Notes: generated from the letters alone by a model not told the origin. A DNA stretch of 13,053 nt from JALOOE01 sp964423545 (GCA_964423545.1 CAYRFV010000152.1:1-13053), one strand, 5' to 3'. Shown: positions 1 through 9,663, counted from the stretch's first letter. A program made the numbers and translations.

Positions 1-3000
1 ACGGCGTGCACTGCGAGCCGGCCGGCGACAACATAGCCCATGTCGCCAGCCTCGACCTGCGCAGCAACAACCTCACCGGCGCGCTCCCCGCCGGGTTGGG
101 CAGCCTGGCATGGCTGAAGCACCTCAACCTCGCCGCGAACCACCTCAGCGGGCCGATCCCCCCTGCGCTCGGTGGGATTGCCACGCTGGAGGGGCTGTGG
201 CTGGACCATAACCTGCTGTCCGGCCCGATTCCCGCCGAGCTTCTGGCCCGCACCAGCCTCGTGCAGCTCCATCTCGGCCACAACCAGCTCGAGGGGCCGC
301 TGCCGGGCTTCGGCAGCCTGACCAATCTCAGCGAGCTCTATCTGAACGACAACCGGATCAGCGGCCCCATCCCGGTGAGCATCGGCAACCTGACCAACGC
401 TGGCGTGATAAGCCTTGCCGGCAACCAGCTCTCCGGGGCGGCGCCGGCCAGCGTGGGGCAGCTCCAGAAGCTTCACGGTCTCCATCTGAACAACAACCTG
501 CTGGAGGGGCCGCTGCCGGCCACGTTGGGCAGCCTGCCCGCGCTGACGAGCCTGAACCTGCACGAGAACCGTCTGACGGGCTCCATTCCCCCGGAGCTGA
601 CTGGTCTGGCCGAGCTGCAGCAGCTGCGCATCGAGGACAACCAGCTCACCGGGCTGATTCCCGCCCCGGCAGCCAATCAGTGGTCGAAGCTGCAGCACCT
701 CTGGCTGGGGAACAACGACCTGGAGGGCGCCCTTCCGCCGCAGCTGGGGAACCTGCCCGCCCTGCAGGTGCTCGACGTCTACGCCAACGCGCTCACCGGG
801 CAGGTCCCGCCCGAACTGGGCAATCTGGACCGGCTCATCTATCTCTGCGCCAGTGATAACCAGTTGACCGGGGGGATTCCGGCTGAGTTGGGCGGCCTCG
901 AGAGCCTGCAGTACCTCGACCTCTCCAACAACCGCCTGTCAGGCGCCATCCCACCGGAGTTGGGCAACCTGGCCAACCTGAGGCTGCTGGAGCTGCAGGG
1001 CAATCACCAGGATGACAGTTCGGGGCTGAGCGGGTCGGTCCCAGCCGAGCTGGGCAGGCTGGCCAATCTGACCACGCTCAACCTGGCCGGCAACCGGTTG
1101 GCCCAGGAGATTCCAGGCGAGCTGGGCAACCTGGCGAGCCTGGAGACACTGGACCTCTCGCGCAATGTGTTGAGCGGAGAAATCCCGCGGCCGGTGATGG
1201 AGCTGCCGAAACTGGCGCGGCTCGGCCTCGCGGACAACCAGTTGACCGGCGTGGTCCCGGGCCTCACTCAGTCGGCAACCGCCGCGGCCGCCGACGCGGC
1301 CGCGGCCCCCGGCCAGTCGGTCGGCCTTCGGCTGACGCATGCGGACTGGAGCCGCAACCGCCTGGAGGGCCGTCTCCTGCCCGCTGTCGGGCAGATGCAG
1401 CTTCTGCAGAGCCTGAAGGCATCCGGCAATCGCCTCTCAGGGCCGCTGCCGCCGCAGCTGGGCGACGCCAAGAGCCTGACGGAGCTCGATCTTTCGGACA
1501 ACCAGATCGATGGCGCCATTCCGCCTGAGCTCGGCAAGCTCAAGAAGCTGCAGAAGCTGAACCTGGACGGAAACGCGTTGATCGCGGGCATCCCCGTGCC
1601 GCTGACCGACCTGCCGGAAATCATGGTGCTGGGCATCGCCAGGAACCAGATCAGCGGGACCATCCCCCCGGAGCTCGGGAATGCCACCAGCCTGGTCGAG
1701 CTTCGGCTGCACGACGATCAGCTCACTGGCCCCATCCCCGCATCGTTGGGCAACCTCAGCCAACTGCAGAAGCTCAGCCTGGCGGTCAACCATCTGACGG
1801 GCCCCATCCCGCCGGAGCTCGGCAATCTCGCCAGCCTGCGCGAGCTGGCGCTGCACGACAACGCGCTGAGCGGCGGCATCCCGAGGGCATTGGGCAATCT
1901 GCACAACCTGCAATCGCTGCACCTCAGCGGCAACGCGCTGACCGGTCCCATCCCGCCGGAGCTGGGCAATCTCGCCGGACTCGGCTACCTCGACCTGAGC
2001 AACAACTGCCTCACGAGCCTGCCGGCCGCGTTGGGCGACCTGACCGCGCTCTGGCTCCTCGATATCAGCCACAACTGCCTGCAGGGCGGCATGCCGCCGC
2101 AGCTCGGCAAGCTCACCGGACTGCAGAAGCTCTTCCTGCACGACAATCAATTGAGCGGCGACATCCCGGCCGCGGTCGGCGCCATGAGCCGCATAGACCA
2201 GCTCAATCTCACCAACAACCGGCTCACCGGGCCCATCCCGCCGGAGCTCGCCAATCTGCGTGAGCTCGGTGAACTCTCGCTCGGCGCGAACCGGCTGACC
2301 GGCAAGATCCCAGCCGCGCTCGGCAGCCTCTCCAACCTGTACGTGCTGCGGCTGGATCACAACCGGTTGAGCGAGGGCCTCCCCGGCGAGCTGGGCGATC
2401 TCAGTCGCCTCTTGCAGCTCTGGGTGCACGGCAATCCCCTGAGCGGCAACCTGCCCGATACGCTGTCCCGCCTGAACAGGCTGGATGACTTCGACTTCAG
2501 CGACACCCAGCTCTGCGAGCCGGGGGATGACTACTTCCAGGCCTGGCTCGAGCAAATCGCCAGGAACGGCACGTTGCGGACCTCCGGCCGCAAGTGCGTG
2601 CCGCCCCCCACCTCCAGCAGCATCTCCGGTGCGGGCGGTGCACTCTCCTCGCCCGGCGACGGCGTCGAATACGTGTTCCCGCCTGGCGCGTTCGACGCGC
2701 AGCGCGGCCTGACCCCGGCTGGAACCGCGACCGTAACGCACACGCCGCTGGATGAGGCTGCGGCGGCCGCGGCGGCCCCGCTGACCGGCATCCGTCACTG
2801 CTACGGCGTGGCCGCGGTGAACGGGGCCAACGAGCCGGTGCAGCCGGCCAGGCCCTACACGGTGACGATCACGTACAGCTACCTGGATCTGATGGCGGGC
2901 GGCGCGATCCCGTCCACCCTGGCGCTCTACCGCTGGGACGGCGCGGCCTGGCTGCGGGAGCCGACGAGCCGGGTGAACGCAGCGGCGCGTACGGTGACGG

Positions 3001-3086
3001 CCACGCCAGACCGCTTCTCGACCTGGGCCGTGCTGGGAGTGGCCGGCCACGGGACGATCTACCTGCCCCTGATCGTGCGCGGGTAG
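1..3086 (+). CDS. Large secreted leucine-rich-repeat protein (5' end outside window)
   Basis: The reading frame is open from the first base (Gly at 3-5, then GVHCEP), so the GTG at 6 is not the real start. GVxC followed by VxxLDLxxNNL is the usual end of an LRR N-terminal cap, so the signal peptide should lie upstream. About 33 consecutive 24-residue repeats of the plant-type pattern LxxLxLxxNxLxGxIPxxLGxL run to about nt 2480. A cap follows with Cys in QLCEPGDD and Cys in GRKC. The last ~165 residues form a beta-rich domain (SPGDGVEYVFPPGAF..., ...LALYRWDGAAW...FSTWAVLG) resembling ZU5-like modules; this is pattern recognition only. The protein ends in TIYLPLIVRG, a tail typical of exported Chloroflexota proteins. 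Two repeats are disturbed: an insertion near nt 1006-1022 and an Ala-rich one near 1263-1325. Probable role: extracellular binding or adhesion. The ligand is unknown. Confidence 0.9.
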   Translation, partial: GVHCEPAGDNIAHVASLDLRSNNLTGALPAGLGSLAWLKHLNLAANHLSGPIPPALGGIATLEGLWLDHNLLSGPIPAELLARTSLVQLHLGHNQLEGPLPGFGSLTNLSELYLNDNRISGPIPVSIGNLTNAGVISLAGNQLSGAAPASVGQLQKLHGLHLNNNLLEGPLPATLGSLPALTSLNLHENRLTGSIPPELTGLAELQQLRIEDNQLTGLIPAPAANQWSKLQHLWLGNNDLEGALPPQLGNLPALQVLDVYANALTGQVPPELGNLDRLIYLCASDNQLTGGIPAELGGLESLQYLDLSNNRLSGAIPPELGNLANLRLLELQGNHQDDSSGLSGSVPAELGRLANLTTLNLAGNRLAQEIPGELGNLASLETLDLSRNVLSGEIPRPVMELPKLARLGLADNQLTGVVPGLTQSATAAAADAAAAPGQSVGLRLTHADWSRNRLEGRLLPAVGQMQLLQSLKASGNRLSGPLPPQLGDAKSLTELDLSDNQIDGAIPPELGKLKKLQKLNLDGNALIAGIPVPLTDLPEIMVLGIARNQISGTIPPELGNATSLVELRLHDDQLTGPIPASLGNLSQLQKLSLAVNHLTGPIPPELGNLASLRELALHDNALSGGIPRALGNLHNLQSLHLSGNALTGPIPPELGNLAGLGYLDLSNNCLTSLPAALGDLTALWLLDISHNCLQGGMPPQLGKLTGLQKLFLHDNQLSGDIPAAVGAMSRIDQLNLTNNRLTGPIPPELANLRELGELSLGANRLTGKIPAALGSLSNLYVLRLDHNRLSEGLPGELGDLSRLLQLWVHGNPLSGNLPDTLSRLNRLDDFDFSDTQLCEPGDDYFQAWLEQIARNGTLRTSGRKCVPPPTSSSISGAGGALSSPGDGVEYVFPPGAFDAQRGLTPAGTATVTHTPLDEAAAAAAAPLTGIRHCYGVAAVNGANEPVQPARPYTVTITYSYLDLMAGGAIPSTLALYRWDGAAWLREPTSRVNAAARTVTATPDRFSTWAVLGVAGHGTIYLPLIVRG

Positions 3087-3352
3087 GCGCAGGCATGAGG
3101 CAGGAATCGGCCGGCTGCGGGTCGGCCCGGAGCGGCGCTCCGGCGGTGAGGTGACGGTGGCCGGCCTTAACCGCATCGCGGATCGGGGGCCAGGCGGCTT
3201 GGAGATGGGGAGGGAGTGATACTGCCGTGCGCAGGACCACACCTCCAGCCCCAACGCGTCTCGAGCCAGGCAGCAGAGCAGCGGCCGGTGCGCTGCCGCC
3301 AAGGGGTGAGCGAGCACCGCGCTGCCATAGGTGATCGGCCGCCCAAAGCAGC
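3087..3352. other. Gene-free gap between convergent genes
   Basis: This 266 bp stretch separates the stop of the LRR gene from the stop of the minus-strand helicase fragment. I see no convincing gene, tRNA or promoter. It holds one short GC hairpin (3127-3143) and several GGCC-rich repeats. ORFs crossing it on either strand lack a ribosome-binding site and recognisable protein content. Confidence 0.6.
3127..3143. terminator. Possible GC hairpin terminator after the LRR gene
   Basis: CCGGAGC, loop GGC, GCTCCGG gives a perfect 7-bp stem 41 bp after the LRR stop codon. There is no T-tract on either side, so it does not fit the intrinsic terminator model. It lies between convergent genes, where a terminator would be expected. 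Confidence 0.3.
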
Positions 3353-6119
3353 TCAGCCACCACGCGCGGCCGCTGAAGCGGCGCACAGCATCTTCACCAA
3401 CTGCCGAGCTTCGCCCGTCAGCTGGTTCAGCCGTTCGGAGAGAGTCTCGCGTTTCTCGCCCGCAATCCCCAAGAAGAAGTCGTCATTCGGGTCGGGGGCC
3501 AGTCCAGGTTGATGCGCTAGTTTCAGCAGCGCCCCCCAGGGGAATCCATGTCGCTGCAGACCCAACACGGCGTGTTCATTGAACTTCGCTGAGTAGACTT
3601 TGTCGTCAAACAGGGTGGGACTCCGGCCCAGCGCCACTTCGACCAGCGCAGCGCGCAGCAGCAGCAGCTGAGCCCTGGCGCGGACGGCCAGATAGTGAGC
3701 GGTTCGTCGCCTGCGGACGATAGCCGCTTGATGCACTGCTATCTGTGCAAGCTCAAGGTCAAAACGGCTTTGTGCTTCGGCGAGCAGGGAGGGATCAGAG
3801 GCGTCGGCTTGCGCTCTGGATTTCAGGTGATCCATCAGAGCGGCGAGACTGGCGATCGGCGCGATAGGGGCTCCAGGGTGCGGGCGAACATACCAGTTGC
3901 GCAAATCGAGGGCGCCGGAGGCCACACAGCGCGCCAGACCTGCGATGTTGAGAGACCCCGCTTCGGGTGCGGGCAGGCCGTGAAGGACTTCGGCCAGCAG
4001 CGGTGTCATCATCGGTGAAAAGCGCATCGGTCCCAACCACGCCTTGCAGAAACTTCAGGCGGCGCTCCAGGCTGCACCGGATGGCCCAGAAGCTGCTAGT
4101 GAGCCGGCGCCGGTAGACGGTCATCACGAAGCCCAGCCCGCGACGCTCGTTCTCGTACTTCTGATAGAACTGGGTGATGTACTCCTCGATGCGGTTGTAC
4201 AGCGCTTCTTCGTCAGGGCGCATCGGCACGCGTACGATATCCGGACGGCGGGTCGGCACGGACTCCTTCAGGATGCCCTTTTCGCGGTACCTGCGCAGCA
4301 GATCGCGGGTGTTGCGGTAGATTGCCCGGCTCAGGGGTGTGTGCCGTCGCGCCATCTCGATCACGTGCGGCCGGGCTTTCGGTCCAAGCTGGTTCAGGAG
4401 CGTGCCGCGCTCGCCGTGTCGTCGCGGCAATTCCTCGCGGGTCGCCCACTTGACCGGCCCGAGGTCGGCCGCAACCTGCTCGCGGAACACGGGATCCAAC
4501 TCGCCGCCGGCCGCCAGATAGTCGTCCACCATGTCGAAGATGAAATTCCAATCGGCCTGACCGAACGGCTTGCGCATCTCGCTGAAGAAGCGCAGGAACG
4601 CGCCCTCGTCCGCGCCCCAGCGGCCGCCCATGCCCAGCACCGTGAGCAGGTCCCACACTTCCAGCGGATTGATCTGCATGGGAGTCGCGGTGAGCAGCAG
4701 CAGGCCGGCGTACTTGTCGGCCGCCTTCAGATCGTTGAGTAGTCCCAACAATCGGTTGGGCCGGGAAACCGGCTGCAGAAAGTCCTTGCGCCGCGCGTGA
4801 TGCGCCTCGTCCACCACCAACAGATCCCAGGGCCGGGCCGCCAGCACCTCTTTGCGTCGGTCGCCGCGCTTGGCGAGCTGGCTGCTGGCCAGCAGCATAT
4901 CGCACGCGTCCCACAGGTTCGCACCGTTGGCCAGCGGCAGCGGCCGGTCTTGGGCATCCAGAAGCTTGCCATCCTCGTAGCGCGGCATTTCCAGAGCGAA
5001 TTTCTCGTAGAGCTCTTCCTGCCACTGGTTGAGGACCGACTTGGGGGCCAGGATCAGGCAGCGCTTGACCCGGCCCGAGATCAGGAGCTGGCGGATCACC
5101 AGGCCGGCCTCGATGGTCTTCCCCAGGCCGACCTCATCGCACAGCATGGCCCGGCCCGGAAACTCGGCCAGAATGTCGTCCGCGACGCGCGTCTGGTGCG
5201 GCCAGGCCGTGATGGCTGCGGTGGCTGCGCCTAACCCGGCCGCGCCCGGCAGATGCGGGGCATCGCGCACGAACTGGAAAAGGATGCGTTCAGCCTGTGA
5301 GCTCCCACCGAAGTACCGCAAGTTGGGATCCCTGGCACTCGGGGGAGACTCCCGGTGCTCCAGCGGGTCCCGCTCCGGGGCGTGGGATGGTCGAAAGACG
5401 AGCAGGCGGTCGCGCACGGCTTGTGGGATACTGAGGGCAACCCAGTCTGGCTCTTGACCCTGCCACAGCCGTTCAAAGTTCACGGCTACCTGGGCCAGAT
5501 AAGCCTGAGTAGCATCCCAGGAGAAGTAAACGGAGAAGGTCTCGTAGTTCTTGCGCCAGGCCGTCTCCGACTCGTTGACGCTGCCCGAGAAGGCGATGCG
5601 ATCTCCGTGCGCGTCGGTGAAGACGCCGGACTTGGGGTGATAGTAGTCTTGGGTCTGGCTGGCGGGCATCGGCACGCCGTGGATGTCGCGCGGCAGCACT
5701 ACCCGGATTTCGAGCGTCCCTTCGGCCACCATCCAGGCCAGCACTTCCAACCGTTCGCGCAGCAGCGCATCGTGGGGATCCGGGAAGCGCTCCAGCAGCC
5801 GCGCTGTGACGCGTGCTTGCAGATCGTGACCCTTGCGGATCGCCTCGACATCCCCCTCATCTAGCGCGGCCCCGACCAGCAGCCGCATGTGGCCGCCATT
5901 CTGTATCAATCTCGCGACGCCAGCCGCCGCGACCGCCAGCGCGGACGAGCTGAAAAAGCCCGCGCTGCGGTCGTAGCGCACGCTGGCCGACAGCGCGGGG
6001 ATGTAGAAGTTGGCCAGCGGGTCGTCGGCCGGGCCGTAGTAGATGCGGAAAGGGTGGTCACGCAGGCGGCGATAGATGGCCGCGCGCGTTAGGATTTCCT
6101 TGCCCTCGTTCGATGTCAC
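3353..6119 (-). pseudogene. PLD-domain/SNF2-family helicase, frameshifted and lacking helicase lobe 2
   Basis: The best start is GTG at 6119, overlapping the upstream permease stop by 4 nt (GTGA). The N-terminal ~280 residues look like a phospholipase D-type nuclease domain: RYDRSAGFFSS, then HPKSGVF (HxK near residue 160) and FSGSVNE. Next comes an SNF2/DEAD-like first RecA lobe with DEVGLGKT (near 326), VVDEAHH (near 436) and LTATPMQ (near 476). After LKFLQGVVGTDALFTDDD (near nt 4010) this frame turns into unlike sequence and stops at 3795. In another frame, coding-like sequence (MTPLLAEVLHGLPAPE... to KMLCAAS) runs from about 4020 to the stop at 3353. The second RecA lobe, with motifs IV-VI, is absent from all frames. 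The simplest reading is an internal deletion of several hundred bp with loss of frame, or an assembly error. Intact relatives are usually 1000 residues or more and are often considered DNA-repair or phage-defence enzymes. The C-terminal part may belong to the same family; this is inferred. Confidence 0.75.
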
Positions 6120-6976
6120 CGTCGTGCGGATGAAGGCCGCAGGGCGGCCACCAGCCCATCCGCCACCAGCGTGGTCGCCAGCACGGTCAGCGCCAGCGCC
6201 GCGCCGGGGAAGACGAAGAGCCACCACGCCGTGCGAATGAAGCGCTGTGCGTTGCTCAGGAGCTGGCCCCAGCTCACCAGCGTCGGATCGCCCAGCCCCA
6301 GGAAGCTCAGGCTGGCTTCCGTCAGGATAGCGCCGGCGACCATGCGCGCCGCGCTGATGATCACTGGGGCAAACGCCAGGGGCAAGACGTGCCGCAACAT
6401 GATTGCCCGCTCGTGTACGCCGACGGCCCGTGCGGCAACCACGTGCTCGCGGCTACGCACGCTCAATACCTGAGAGCGCAGCAGCCGCGCCGTTGCAGGC
6501 CAGAAGGTCAGGCCCAGCAACAGCGCGATCCAGACAATGTCGCTGCCCAGCAGCGAGACCAGCAGCAGCGCCAGGAAGAAGCGCGGCAGCAGTTGAAAGG
6601 TCTCAGTCAGGCGCATCAGGAGGTCATCCCAGCGGCCGCCAGCGTAGCCGGCGACCAGCCCCACCAGCGTGCCGATGACCGCCGCGGTCAGCGCAGTCGT
6701 CAAGCCAACGACTAGCGCCACACGCGCGCCGTATATCACGTTGCTGAAGGTGTCGCGGCCCAGGTCATCGGTCCCGAAGAGATGCAGCGCGGAAGGGGGC
6801 TGTAGCGCGGCGCCCGCCGTCAGCTTGGGCGGGAAGGGTGCGATCTGAGGGGCGAAGACCGCCGTGACCAGGACGGCCAGCGCCAGGGCAAGCCCGGCCG
6901 TTGCGCCGGGCTGCCGCCGGTAGCGCGCCAGCCAACCGCGTGCGTGGGTCAAGGCTGTCGATAGCCAGGACATCAT
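6116..6976 (-). CDS. Dpp/Opp/Nik-type ABC transporter permease (DppC-like)
   Basis: 286 residues, the usual length for the second permease of peptide/nickel importers. Visible features are a cytoplasmic N-terminus, a first membrane segment at about 26-46, the family hallmark GTDDLGRDTFSNVIYGAR at 68-85, further hydrophobic segments, and the EAA loop (EHVVAARAVGVHERAIMLRH, 177-196) that docks with the ATPase. The chosen start is ATG at 6976, which overlaps the stop of the preceding permease gene (ATGA), a classic translational coupling. It forms the inner-membrane channel with the upstream permease and is fed by the lipoprotein encoded further upstream. No ATPase gene follows; the next reading frame is the helicase. 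The substrate class (nickel, metal chelate or peptide) cannot be read from the permease itself. Confidence 0.93.
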   Translation of the reverse strand: MMSWLSTALTHARGWLARYRRQPGATAGLALALAVLVTAVFAPQIAPFPPKLTAGAALQPPSALHLFGTDDLGRDTFSNVIYGARVALVVGLTTALTAAVIGTLVGLVAGYAGGRWDDLLMRLTETFQLLPRFFLALLLVSLLGSDIVWIALLLGLTFWPATARLLRSQVLSVRSREHVVAARAVGVHERAIMLRHVLPLAFAPVIISAARMVAGAILTEASLSFLGLGDPTLVSWGQLLSNAQRFIRTAWWLFVFPGAALALTVLATTLVADGLVAALRPSSARR

Positions 6977-7950
6977 GAGGAAGCCGGCCGATCGAGGCGC
7001 ACGCGCGGATCAATGCGCGTGTATGCCAGATCCGTCGCCAGGTTGCCCAGCACGACCCCCAGCGCCACGACGAGGAACATCGCCATCAACAGCGAATAGT
7101 CGCGCGCCAGCGTGGCCTCGTAGAGCAGGCGGCCCAGGCCAGGCCAGGCGAAGACGATCTCGACCAGCACCGCGCCCGTCAGGAGCGCGCCCAGTTGCGC
7201 GCCGATCACTGTGACGATCGGCAACAGCGCGTTGCGCAGGATGTGGCGGCGCACGATCACCCGTTCCGCCAACCCCTTCGCGCGCGCCGTGCGTGCGAAA
7301 TCCTCCGCGCTCAGTTCGCGCAGCGTCGTGTCGGTCAGCCGCACGAGCAGCCCCATCTCAACCAGCGCCAACGAGACCGCCGGTAGCACGAGATGATGCG
7401 CGATGTCCAGGATGCGCCGCCAGCCGGTGAAGCCGCCGCGCAGCGATTCCATGCCGTAGACGGGGAACCAGCCCAGGTGATAGGCGAAGACCAGGATCAG
7501 GAGCTGGCCGATCCAGAACACCGGCAGGGCATACCCCAGCGCCGCGCCGGTGCGGATGGCCAGGCCGAGGCGGCCCGCCGGTCGGCTGCCCGCGATCACG
7601 CCGAGCACCAGCCCGCCGGTGATCGCGATGGCCTGCGCGGTCAGCATCAGCAGCAGCGTGGCGGGCACGCGCTCGAGGATGACGGCCAACACCGGCTGCC
7701 CATACGCGTAGGAATAGCCGAAATCCCCCCGCAGCACGTTCAGGACGTAGCGCGCAAAGCGTTCCGGCGCCGGGCGATCCAACCCGAACCTGGCGCGCAT
7801 CTCGGCGTAGTAGGCTTCGTTGCCGCTATCGCCCGCCAGGAGGGTCACCGGATCGCCCGGTGCCAGGTTGATCAGCGCGAAGTTGATCGCCAGGATCAGC
7901 AGCAGCACCGGCGCTAGTTGCGCCAGCCGGCGCGCCAGGTAGGTCGCCAT
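6973..7950 (-). CDS. Dpp/Opp/Nik-type ABC transporter permease (DppB-like)
   Basis: 325 residues, typical for the first permease of this importer class. The N-terminal signature is MATYLARRLAQLAPVLL followed by FALINLAPGDP, a near-universal DppB/NikB motif. The sequence FGLDRPAPERFARYVLNVLRGDFG is the periplasmic segment usually seen here. About six membrane segments and the EAA loop (EDFARTARAKGLAERVIVRRH, 216-236) are visible. The ATG start at 7950 immediately follows the TAG stop of the binding-protein gene with no bases between, and its stop overlaps the next permease start. Both imply co-translation in the operon. It is the partner subunit of the DppC-like permease. Confidence 0.94.
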   Translation of the reverse strand: MATYLARRLAQLAPVLLLILAINFALINLAPGDPVTLLAGDSGNEAYYAEMRARFGLDRPAPERFARYVLNVLRGDFGYSYAYGQPVLAVILERVPATLLLMLTAQAIAITGGLVLGVIAGSRPAGRLGLAIRTGAALGYALPVFWIGQLLILVFAYHLGWFPVYGMESLRGGFTGWRRILDIAHHLVLPAVSLALVEMGLLVRLTDTTLRELSAEDFARTARAKGLAERVIVRRHILRNALLPIVTVIGAQLGALLTGAVLVEIVFAWPGLGRLLYEATLARDYSLLMAMFLVVALGVVLGNLATDLAYTRIDPRVRLDRPASS

Positions 7951-9663
7951 CTAGCGCGGCTTGTCCGACCAGGCGTACTCGGCCAGGCTGCTCGTCCACG
8001 GCCGCACATCGTGAATCTGAGCAGGGTGAGCATAGGCCCCTTCTGACTCGTAGAGCCAGAAGTATGGCAGGTCGCCCACCAGCAGCTTTTGCAGCTCAGC
8101 GTAGATCGCCTTGCGCTTTTCGCGATCCACCTCGGCCACGCCGCGGCTGAACAATTCATCGGCCTTGGGATTGCGATAGGCCGCGCCGTTGGAGAAGAGC
8201 ACCGGCTTGATGTTGGTTGAGTCGAAGGCCCGCCGCACGCCGATCTCCGGGTCGGGGCCGTTGCAGTAGGAAGCGTAACCCAGGTCGAAGTCGCGCTTGA
8301 CGAAGACCGTCTGGTTGGCCTCGTTGAAGTCCACGATCCTCAAGTCCAGGTTGACGCCGACCTGAGCAAGGTTCTCCTTCAACACCTCGGCCATCTTCGC
8401 CACGGTGTTCGGGAACACGGCGGTGAGCTTGAAGCGCGTGCCGTCGGCGCCCTTGGGCAGCCCAGCCGCGTCGAGCAGTTGGTTGGCGTTGGCCGGATCA
8501 TAGGCGAACGCGGGCAGGCTGGGGTCGAACGCCCACAGCGTCGTCGCCAGCGGCCCGCGCGCCGCGCGGCCCTGGCCGAAGAGCACCTGCTTGACCATGC
8601 GCTCGCGATCAATCGCCAGGTTCAGCGCCTGGCGCACCTCCAGCTTGTCCAGCGGTTTGCGCTCCAGGTTCGGGATCACCGTCTGGATGCAGAACGAGCC
8701 GCCTGCGCCAGCCGGGCTGCGGCCCACGGTGATACCGGGCAGCTTGCTCACGCGCTCCACCTCCGCGCCCGGCACGCTGACATAGTCCACTTCCCCACGC
8801 TCGAACGCGGCCATCACCGTGGCGGTCTCCGGGATGATGGAGAAGATCAGCTTGTCGAAGCGCGGCAGTCCGGGCTTGAAGTAGTCCGGGTTGCGCTCCA
8901 TCGTGACCTGCTGGCCCTTTTTGTACTCCACGAACTTGAATGGCCCCGTGCCGACCGGTTTGAGGTTGGCGGGGTTGTTCTGCGGGTCGCTGCCCTCGTA
9001 CAGGTGTTTGGGCAAGATCGGCGCCTCGATGACGTTGAGCTGCTGCAACAGGGGAGAATACGGCGTCTTGAAGCGGAAGACCACGGTCAGGTCGTCCGGC
9101 GTGTCAATTCCGTCCAGCACGGGTTCGAGCCCGGTCTTGGTGCGGGCGTGGAACTTGAGCAAGAGTTGCTCGAAGGTGAACTTCACGTCGGCGGACGTGA
9201 ACGGCTTGCCATCGTGCCACTTGACGCCGGGGTGCAGCTTGAAGGTGTACGTCTTGCCATCGTCTGAGACTGTCCAGCTATCAGCCAGGTCGGGCATCGG
9301 CTTGAAATCCTTGTCCAACGCGACCAGGCCGTTGTAAAGCGAACCGGCCACGAAATGGAGCGCCCCCGAGGTGCTGATGGCCGGATTCAGGGCGCCGGGA
9401 TCAGTGCCGGCGGCGACGACCAGCGTGCCGCCCTGCTTGGCGGCCGGCGCGGCAGTGGTCGTCACAGCCCGGGTTGTCGCAGTTGGCGCAGTAGTCGGCG
9501 CCACCGCAGCGGGCGCGGTAGTGGGTGCAATGGTTGGCGCGGCCGTTGGCGGAGCTGCGGCTGGTGGAGCGACAGGCGCCGCCGGTTGGCAGGCGACGGC
9601 CAGGCCGAGCAGCGCCAGCAGCGCCAGTAACGCTGACAACGTCCGAGTGATGCGATGCTTCAT
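7951..9663 (-). CDS. Nickel/peptide-type ABC transporter substrate-binding lipoprotein (SBP family 5)
   Basis: The start is ATG at 9663 with AAAGGAAG upstream. The 111 further open codons upstream overlap the FmdE gene and are out-of-frame noise. The 570-residue product begins with a lipoprotein signal (MKHRITRT, hydrophobic run, LAVAC with Cys25 as lipid anchor). A Pro/Ala/Thr-rich linker follows to about residue 77. The family-5 binding domain shows GGTLVVA, LADSWTVSDDGKTYTFKLHPGVKWHDGKPFTSADVKFTFE, PVGTGPFKF and VRQALNLAIDRE, all standard for DppA/OppA/NikA relatives. It should capture the substrate outside the membrane and deliver it to the two permeases encoded directly downstream. The family transports peptides, nickel and nickel chelates. 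The CooT and His-rich neighbours favour metal, but no metal-site residues can be assigned from sequence alone. Confidence 0.93.
   Translation of the reverse strand: MKHRITRTLSALLALLALLGLAVACQPAAPVAPPAAAPPTAAPTIAPTTAPAAVAPTTAPTATTRAVTTTAAPAAKQGGTLVVAAGTDPGALNPAISTSGALHFVAGSLYNGLVALDKDFKPMPDLADSWTVSDDGKTYTFKLHPGVKWHDGKPFTSADVKFTFEQLLLKFHARTKTGLEPVLDGIDTPDDLTVVFRFKTPYSPLLQQLNVIEAPILPKHLYEGSDPQNNPANLKPVGTGPFKFVEYKKGQQVTMERNPDYFKPGLPRFDKLIFSIIPETATVMAAFERGEVDYVSVPGAEVERVSKLPGITVGRSPAGAGGSFCIQTVIPNLERKPLDKLEVRQALNLAIDRERMVKQVLFGQGRAARGPLATTLWAFDPSLPAFAYDPANANQLLDAAGLPKGADGTRFKLTAVFPNTVAKMAEVLKENLAQVGVNLDLRIVDFNEANQTVFVKRDFDLGYASYCNGPDPEIGVRRAFDSTNIKPVLFSNGAAYRNPKADELFSRGVAEVDREKRKAIYAELQKLLVGDLPYFWLYESEGAYAHPAQIHDVRPWTSSLAEYAWSDKPR

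Noticed and set aside
45..2480. DNA tandem repeat array or CRISPR
   Set aside because: The periodicity is 72 bp, in frame and degenerate, so it is a protein repeat, not a CRISPR or satellite.
1437..3386. 649-residue minus-strand ORF opposite the LRR gene
   Set aside because: It is antisense to regular 72-bp LRR repeats with strong G/C third positions, which keeps the opposite frame open. It has no recognisable domain and no ribosome-binding site.
4044..4742. 232-residue plus-strand ORF over the helicase
   Set aside because: It is antisense to the SNF2 motifs and has no family resemblance.
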